64,000 bases of DNA from Terriglobia bacterium (lineage in GTDB: Bacteria; Acidobacteriota; Terriglobia; Bryobacterales; Bryobacteraceae). Below the pieces are notes generated by a model. The model made no database searches. It saw nothing but the letters and a program-made list of their open reading frames with translations, and had not been told where the DNA came from. The DNA lies in the NCBI GenBank assembly GCA_020073365.1, contig JAIQFL010000007.1, positions 1 through 64,000 on the forward strand, read 5' to 3'. Shown here piece after piece: positions 59,265-64,000 of this stretch; positions within the stretch are counted from its first letter, which is position 1; the number at the start of each line of letters is the position of its first letter. The position numbers were made by a program, and so were the translations under genes.

Positions 59265-61299
59265 ATCCTGGCGGGAGCGCTGGTTTCCCAACAGCGAGTG
59301 GGTGCTCCTGCTGGCCCTGGCGGTGGAGACGGCCGCCTTCTCCGTGCTCGGCGAGAACTTCTTCTCCTGGGGCAATTTCTTCGAAGTCATCCGGCTCAGC
59401 GTGGAGCTGGGGCTGCTGGCCCTGGCGCTGACGCCTGTCGTGATCACCGGAGGAATCGACTTGTCGGTGGGCTCCATGATGGGGCTCGCTGCCGTGGTCT
59501 TCGGCGCGGCCTGGCGCGACTGGGGATTCCCAATCGCGGCAGCCGTTTTCTTGGCGCTCCTCCTGGGCGCGGCGGGCGGAGCGCTGAACGCGGTCCTCAT
59601 AACCCGCCTGAACATCCCGCCGATCATCGTTACGCTCGGGTCCTTTTCGATGTTCCGGGGGATCGCCGAAGGTCTCACCCACGGCGCCGTCAATTACAGC
59701 GGTTTCCCAAGCTCGTTTTTGGGGCTCGGCCAAGGCTATCTGTGGGGAGTGGTTCCGGTGCAGTTCCCCATTTTCGTGCTGGTGTTCATGGGGTACGCCG
59801 TTCTGCTGCACCGTTCGGCGATCGGCCGTACTCTGTACGTAATCGGCTTCAACGCCGCGGGCGCCCGCTATGCCGGTATCCGCGTGGAGCGCCGCACCGC
59901 GCTGGCCTATCTTCTCTCCGGCCTGGTCTCGAGCGTGGCCGCGATCATCTACGTGGCCCATCTGGGGCAGGCCAAGTCCAATGCGGGAACGGGCTACGAG
60001 CTCGCGGCGATCACCGCCGTGGTTCTCGGGGGAACGTCCGTATTCGGAGGCCGGGGAACGGTCTGGGGTACGCTGTTTGGTCTGTTCTCCATATCGGTCC
60101 TGCAGAATGGCCTGCGCCTGGCCGCGCTGCCCTCGGAGTTGACCGGCGTGCTCACCGGCACAGTCCTGATCCTGACCATCGCCATCAGCCGCCTTCGAAC
60201 CGGCTGGCAAAATCCGCGGCCCACCGCCCATGCCACAACCACCATCGAGGAAGAACCTCCCATGAGGAACACCCAACTTACCGTGCTCTGCGCCGTAGTT
60301 CTCGCCGGCTCCCTGATCGTTGCCGGGACCAACATCTGGCTGGTCCGTTCGCTTCGTCCCGCCGGCTCGGTGACAGGGGCGCCTGCCGCCGGCGGTCAAC
60401 GTCCGGTGATCGCCGTGATGCCCAAAGCCAAGGGCGACCCGTATTTCGTGAGCTGCCGCGCCGGCGCCGAAGAGGCCGCCCGCGAGACCGGCGTGGAGCT
60501 GATCTGGGACGGCCCCACGGGCCTCGACCCGGCCAAACAGAACGAAGTGGTGGAGGGCTGGATCACCCGCCACGTGGACGCCATTGCGGTCAGCGTGGAG
60601 AATCAGGCCGGCATTTCGACGGTGCTGCGCAAAGCCCGCGAACGCGGCATTCGCGTCTTGACATGGGACGCCGACGCTGCCCCGGACGCGCGCGATTTCT
60701 TCATCAACCAGGCCACCCCGGAGGGAATCGGGAACACCCTGACGGATGAAGCCGCGCGGCTGCTGGGCTCGAAGGGCGAGTTTGTGATCGTCACGGGCGC
60801 GCTGAGCGCGGCCAACCAGAACCTATGGATCGAGGCCATCAAGAAGCGGCTGGCCAAGTATCCGGAGATGAAACTGGTGACCATCCGGCCCAGCGACGAC
60901 GACCGCGACAAGGCTTTTTCGGAGACGCAGACGGTGCTCAAGGTTTACCCCGCGGTTCGGCTGATCATGGCCATCTCGGCGCCGGCGCTTCCCGGCTCGG
61001 GGGAAGCCGTGAAGCAATCCGGCCGTCAGGACGTGGACGTGATCGGGCTCTCGCTTCCGAATCTGAACAAGCGTTATGTGCACGACGGCAACGTGCAGGC
61101 TGTGGTTCTGTGGAACACGCGGGACCTCGGCTACCTGACGGTGTATACGGCGGCGATGTTGGCGCGGAATCGTATTTCCTCAGGAGCCACCACTTTCCAG
61201 GCCGGCCGCCTGGGGACCATCGAGATCCGCGGCGACCAGGTAATTTTGGGCAATCCGATCATCTTCAACAAGGCGAATATCGACCAGTTCGACTTCTGA
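59206..61299 (+). CDS. Fused CUT2 permease (N-term) and RhaS/LsrB-like sugar-binding protein (C-term)
   Basis: Permease 'ITGGIDLSVGSMMGLAAV...GTGYELAAITAVVLGGTSVFGGRGTVWGTL' continues in frame into 'PVIAVMPKAKGDPYFVSCRAGAEEAARETGVELIWDGPT...'; internal ATG at 60262. True start may be downstream of 59206 (e.g. MQATL at 59233). Confidence 0.88.
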   Translation: MPPASIRGNMQATLPLSERRSWRERWFPNSEWVLLLALAVETAAFSVLGENFFSWGNFFEVIRLSVELGLLALALTPVVITGGIDLSVGSMMGLAAVVFGAAWRDWGFPIAAAVFLALLLGAAGGALNAVLITRLNIPPIIVTLGSFSMFRGIAEGLTHGAVNYSGFPSSFLGLGQGYLWGVVPVQFPIFVLVFMGYAVLLHRSAIGRTLYVIGFNAAGARYAGIRVERRTALAYLLSGLVSSVAAIIYVAHLGQAKSNAGTGYELAAITAVVLGGTSVFGGRGTVWGTLFGLFSISVLQNGLRLAALPSELTGVLTGTVLILTIAISRLRTGWQNPRPTAHATTTIEEEPPMRNTQLTVLCAVVLAGSLIVAGTNIWLVRSLRPAGSVTGAPAAGGQRPVIAVMPKAKGDPYFVSCRAGAEEAARETGVELIWDGPTGLDPAKQNEVVEGWITRHVDAIAVSVENQAGISTVLRKARERGIRVLTWDADAAPDARDFFINQATPEGIGNTLTDEAARLLGSKGEFVIVTGALSAANQNLWIEAIKKRLAKYPEMKLVTIRPSDDDRDKAFSETQTVLKVYPAVRLIMAISAPALPGSGEAVKQSGRQDVDVIGLSLPNLNKRYVHDGNVQAVVLWNTRDLGYLTVYTAAMLARNRISSGATTFQAGRLGTIEIRGDQVILGNPIIFNKANIDQFDF

Positions 61300-61933
61300 G
61301 GGTAGGGCGCAGGTCTCAGTAGTCGGCGACTTTGGAGGTTTTGACGCTTTTAGACCTGTAAACTGGCGAACGGCGATTCGACCGCGTAAAACGACCCAAC
61401 CGCGCAGAATATACACACGCCTATGTCCAGCTCTTTTGGTGTATTGCTGAGAACAAACGCCCGTGAGTACTGAATCCCACTGCGGCAATCAAATTGCTTG
61501 AGAACCCGCACCGCTTTCTTGCACTCTGTAAAGTTACCGAAGCGGGGCAACCATGTCGAATTTTGGTACGACTCACATTCGGGCGGCATCGGTCAGGGAA
61601 ATCCACGGATCGGTCTCGCACATCGCCGCGTTTGCCGGTGAAGTCGAACAACGAGAGGCAGCCCATCGGCAGGTTCTTACCCCCGAACGCGATTCAGCAC
61701 ATATCGCACCTGAAACTCCTGGTGGTCGCGTGCGTCCGGCGAGAGGTGCTTTGATCGGTATTCTCTTAAGGCGCCGGTTTATGGGCCGTGATCCTCGGGC
61801 TGTTCTTTCTTCTCAAGCGCTAACTCATTAATTCTCCCCATTTCCGTGGAGCGGGCCTCCTGGCCTGCCATGCCTGCATGCTTCGAGGCATGTTCCTGGT
61901 TGAGCTTTCCGCGCCAACGGCCCCTCTCAATCC

Positions 61934-61949
61934 GCAACTTTCCAGTTGC
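61934..61949. promoter_or_regulatory. Palindrome upstream of SRPBCC-ArsR operon
   Basis: gcaactttccagttgc. Confidence 0.5.
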
Positions 61950-61972
61950 ATTTCCCCTCCCGTTCGTTTAAC

Positions 61973-61992
61973 ATGCAACTAGAAGGTTGCAT
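61973..61992. promoter_or_regulatory. Palindrome just upstream of SRPBCC start, related to previous site
   Basis: atgcaactagaaggttgcat. Confidence 0.55.
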
Positions 61993-61993
61993 A

Positions 61994-62458
61994 ATGATTC
62001 CCTCCGAACTATCCAAAATCGAAAAACAAATTCTGCTTCGCGCACCCCGCGAGCGCGTCTGGCGCGCCATCACGAATATCGGGGAATTCTCGAAATGGTT
62101 CGGCGTCGACACCGCCGGTGTCTTCGAGCCCGGCGCGCGTCTGCAGATGACCTCCACCCACGAAGGTCACAAGGGCATCGAATTCTTCGTGATTATCGAG
62201 CAGATGGAGCCCATGCGCCTGTTCTCCTGGCGTTGGCACCCCGGAGCCCCACAACCGGGCGTCGACTACTCCACCGAACCCACCACCCTGGTGCAGTTTC
62301 AACTGGAGGACGCGGAGCATGGTACCTTGCTCACGGTGATCGAGAGCGGGTTCGACCGGCTGTCGCTCGGCCGTCGCGCCAAAGTCTTCGCGGAAAACGA
62401 GGCAGGCTGGGAATTCGAGCTGAAGTCGCTCGATCGGTATGTCGGCCCATCGGCTTAG
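61994..62458 (+). CDS. SRPBCC/AHSA1-family protein
   Basis: 'IEKQILLRAPRERVWRAITNIGEFSKWFGVDTAGVFEPGA'. Confidence 0.9.
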   Translation: MIPSELSKIEKQILLRAPRERVWRAITNIGEFSKWFGVDTAGVFEPGARLQMTSTHEGHKGIEFFVIIEQMEPMRLFSWRWHPGAPQPGVDYSTEPTTLVQFQLEDAEHGTLLTVIESGFDRLSLGRRAKVFAENEAGWEFELKSLDRYVGPSA

Positions 62459-62774
62459 CTCCGAGTTGAGAAACTCGGCCCCAGTGTTTGCGGCTCTGGG
62501 GGATCGGACCCGTTTGCGGCTGGTGGCTCGCCTGGGTGCCGGCGAGCCCCTGTCCATCACGCAACTGGCATCCGGGTCGCACGTCACGCGGCAGGCCATT
62601 ACCAAGCACCTGCACGTCCTGGCCGGTGCCGGCCTCGTGCGGGGATTCCGCCACGGCCGCGAGCAGCTTTGGGAATTAACCCCTCAACAGTTGCTGGCCG
62701 CCCGCCGGTGCCTGGACCTGATCTCCCATCAGTGGGACGATGCCCTTGCCCGCCTGAAGGCCGCAGTGGAGTGA
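62439..62774 (+). CDS. ArsR-family helix-turn-helix regulator
   Basis: 'VFAALGDRTRLRLVARLGAGEPLSITQLASGSHVTRQAITKHLHVLAGAGLVRGFRHGREQLWEL'; overlaps SRPBCC gene. Confidence 0.93.
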   Translation: MSAHRLSSELRNSAPVFAALGDRTRLRLVARLGAGEPLSITQLASGSHVTRQAITKHLHVLAGAGLVRGFRHGREQLWELTPQQLLAARRCLDLISHQWDDALARLKAAVE

Positions 62775-62795
62775 CACGGGCATCCTTGCCTGTGT
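62774..62795 (+). repeat. ACACGGGCAT-type palindrome directly after ArsR stop
   Basis: acacgggcatccttgcctgtgt. Confidence 0.75.
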
Positions 62796-62879
62796 GGTTC
62801 TTCCCGGCCCATGCCCCGGCTACAGATTTCCGGCAACCTGCATTGAACCCCTCACCCTGTCCGCCTTATACTGAACCAC

Positions 62880-63500
62880 GTGGGTTCCTGCCGAAAACTC
62901 GCTTTCCCTGGATTGGCGGCTTTAGTGTGCCTGCCGGGAATGCTGCATGCACGGACGCCCCGGGATGCCTTCCCGGATCGCGCCGGCCGGATCTACTCCA
63001 TCCACATTCCTGCCCCCGGACCGCAGTCGACGTTCGAGTGGTCTGTTACCTATTCATCTACTGACGTGGGTCTCCTTCATGCCGTGCCGGCCAGCGTGTT
63101 CCCTGTAAGCACCCGTCTGGGCGATTGGGAAGTGACGGTCGCCGTGGACCTCGCTCGATGCGAGATTTACTGCGCCTATCGACGAATCCCGGACGCGCTG
63201 GGTCGAACACGCCTGACAGGTCTCTTACTGCCGCCCATCACGGCAATTCGGTTCTACACGGACTCCGCATCGAATCCCACCACCTTGATCGTGGATCCGG
63301 CCGGGCTCCGCTACCCGGCCGCGACGAGTACGGTTCCCGTATCCCAGGAAAAGCTCTACATACCCGGAAGAAGGGCGTTCGCGATCGTTCTCGTTGCGGA
63401 GGGCGATGATCGCGCCCCCGCCTCACTTCGGGCGCATTCCTTCTCTTCCACCAACAACCCGGAAACCACTGCACGCCCAGCTCTACCCCTGCGTATTTAG
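62880..63500 (+). CDS. Secreted hypothetical protein
   Basis: Signal-like 'LAFPGLAALVCLPGMLHAR'; coherent ORF. Confidence 0.55.
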   Translation: MGSCRKLAFPGLAALVCLPGMLHARTPRDAFPDRAGRIYSIHIPAPGPQSTFEWSVTYSSTDVGLLHAVPASVFPVSTRLGDWEVTVAVDLARCEIYCAYRRIPDALGRTRLTGLLLPPITAIRFYTDSASNPTTLIVDPAGLRYPAATSTVPVSQEKLYIPGRRAFAIVLVAEGDDRAPASLRAHSFSSTNNPETTARPALPLRI

Positions 63501-63623
63501 AGAATCCCTCTCCAACCAAAGTGAACGCCGGCGGACCCAGGTAGGCGCCGCAGCACGTTTGATGGCTGCCGCTTGGACGCGCCGGAGGCTGTGACTCAGT
63601 TAGCTGCCCAAGAGGGAGGGGCC

Positions 63624-63848
63624 ATGAATATACAGATGACCGGTCGAGATCGCGTGCTGTGCCTGCATGCCGCGGCAAGGCGACTGCGTATTCCAGAACG
63701 TACGCTGCGCTATCAAGCCAGTCGAGGGCGGGTTCAAGGCGCATTCAAGCAAGGCAAGCTGTGGAAGTTTTCACTCTGCGCCCTCGAAAGCGCACAGCGT
63801 AGGCAACGCCCTATGCGGGAAACAACGGAGGTGAATCATGTCGCATAG
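63624..63848 (+). CDS. Small helix-turn-helix (excisionase/MerR-like) protein
   Basis: 'LHAAARRLRIPERTLRYQASRGRVQGAFKQGKLWKFSL'. Confidence 0.6.
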   Translation: MNIQMTGRDRVLCLHAAARRLRIPERTLRYQASRGRVQGAFKQGKLWKFSLCALESAQRRQRPMRETTEVNHVA

Positions 63849-64000
63849 AAACCGAAACCGGCTCGCTTGGGGAATCGCGCTGTTGTCCGTGTGCCTGGTG
63901 ACGCCCGGTAGAACGCCCGCCGCGGTCATCGCCACCAATCTGCGGAAGGCCGCTCCGGACTTCACCCTGAAGGACTCCAAGGGCGCCTCTTTCCGATTGT
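63838..64000 (+). CDS. Redoxin/TlpA-like protein, N-terminal part (cut by window edge)
   Basis: 'MSHRNRNRLAWGIALLSVCLVTPG...LRKAAPDFTLKDSKGASFRL'. Confidence 0.65.
   Translation, partial: MSHRNRNRLAWGIALLSVCLVTPGRTPAAVIATNLRKAAPDFTLKDSKGASFRL

Noticed and set aside
59182-60749. 463-aa minus-strand and 483-aa plus-strand ORFs
   Set aside because: Alternate frames of the permease-SBP gene; His/Arg-rich out-of-frame translations.

Overview
This 64-kb window looks like a chromosomal segment of a high-GC soil bacterium. The gene families (ADOP-type MacB/FtsX permease, Oar-like TonB receptor with an N-terminal carboxypeptidase-regulatory domain, winged-helix/TolB fusion, E2-E1 2-oxoglutarate dehydrogenase) suggest a Solibacter-like Acidobacteriota; that is inference only. 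Main blocks: (1) acyl-CoA catabolism cluster, 0-9.5 kb; (2) ECF sigma/anti-sigma pair and a GH43 arabinanase; (3) a graveyard of gene and IS fragments at 12-14.3 kb; (4) ADOP permease, Hsp20-like protein, winged-helix/TolB protein, TonB receptor plus di-heme cytochrome; (5) a decayed accessory zone at 26-35 kb (DUF72, HNH, DinB and TIR-STAND remnants); (6) Kgd-like SucA; (7) an unusual OmpA/PG-binding - unknown - HEAT - membrane - small beta-domain cluster followed by an FRG protein; (8) a second di-heme cytochrome and a DUF362 protein with a partial duplicate; (9) ECF sigma/NrsF/MsrB; (10) tandem duplicated secreted proteins and an FHA-GAF-sigma54 regulator; (11) a CUT2 sugar ABC transporter with a permease-SBP fusion; (12) SRPBCC/ArsR. 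The strongest novel signal is a peroxiredoxin-like gene on the minus strand (26328..26876) that the ORF track splits. It has an in-frame TGA exactly at the first Cys of a W-C-P-F-C motif, followed by a hairpin that fits a bacterial SECIS, so it is a probable selenoprotein. Other leads are oriented palindromes placed right after stop codons, a palindrome apparently interrupted by a related element, a CxxCH-terminated anti-sigma factor, and a MITE-like inverted-repeat element. All family calls are from reading the translations; no database search was run.
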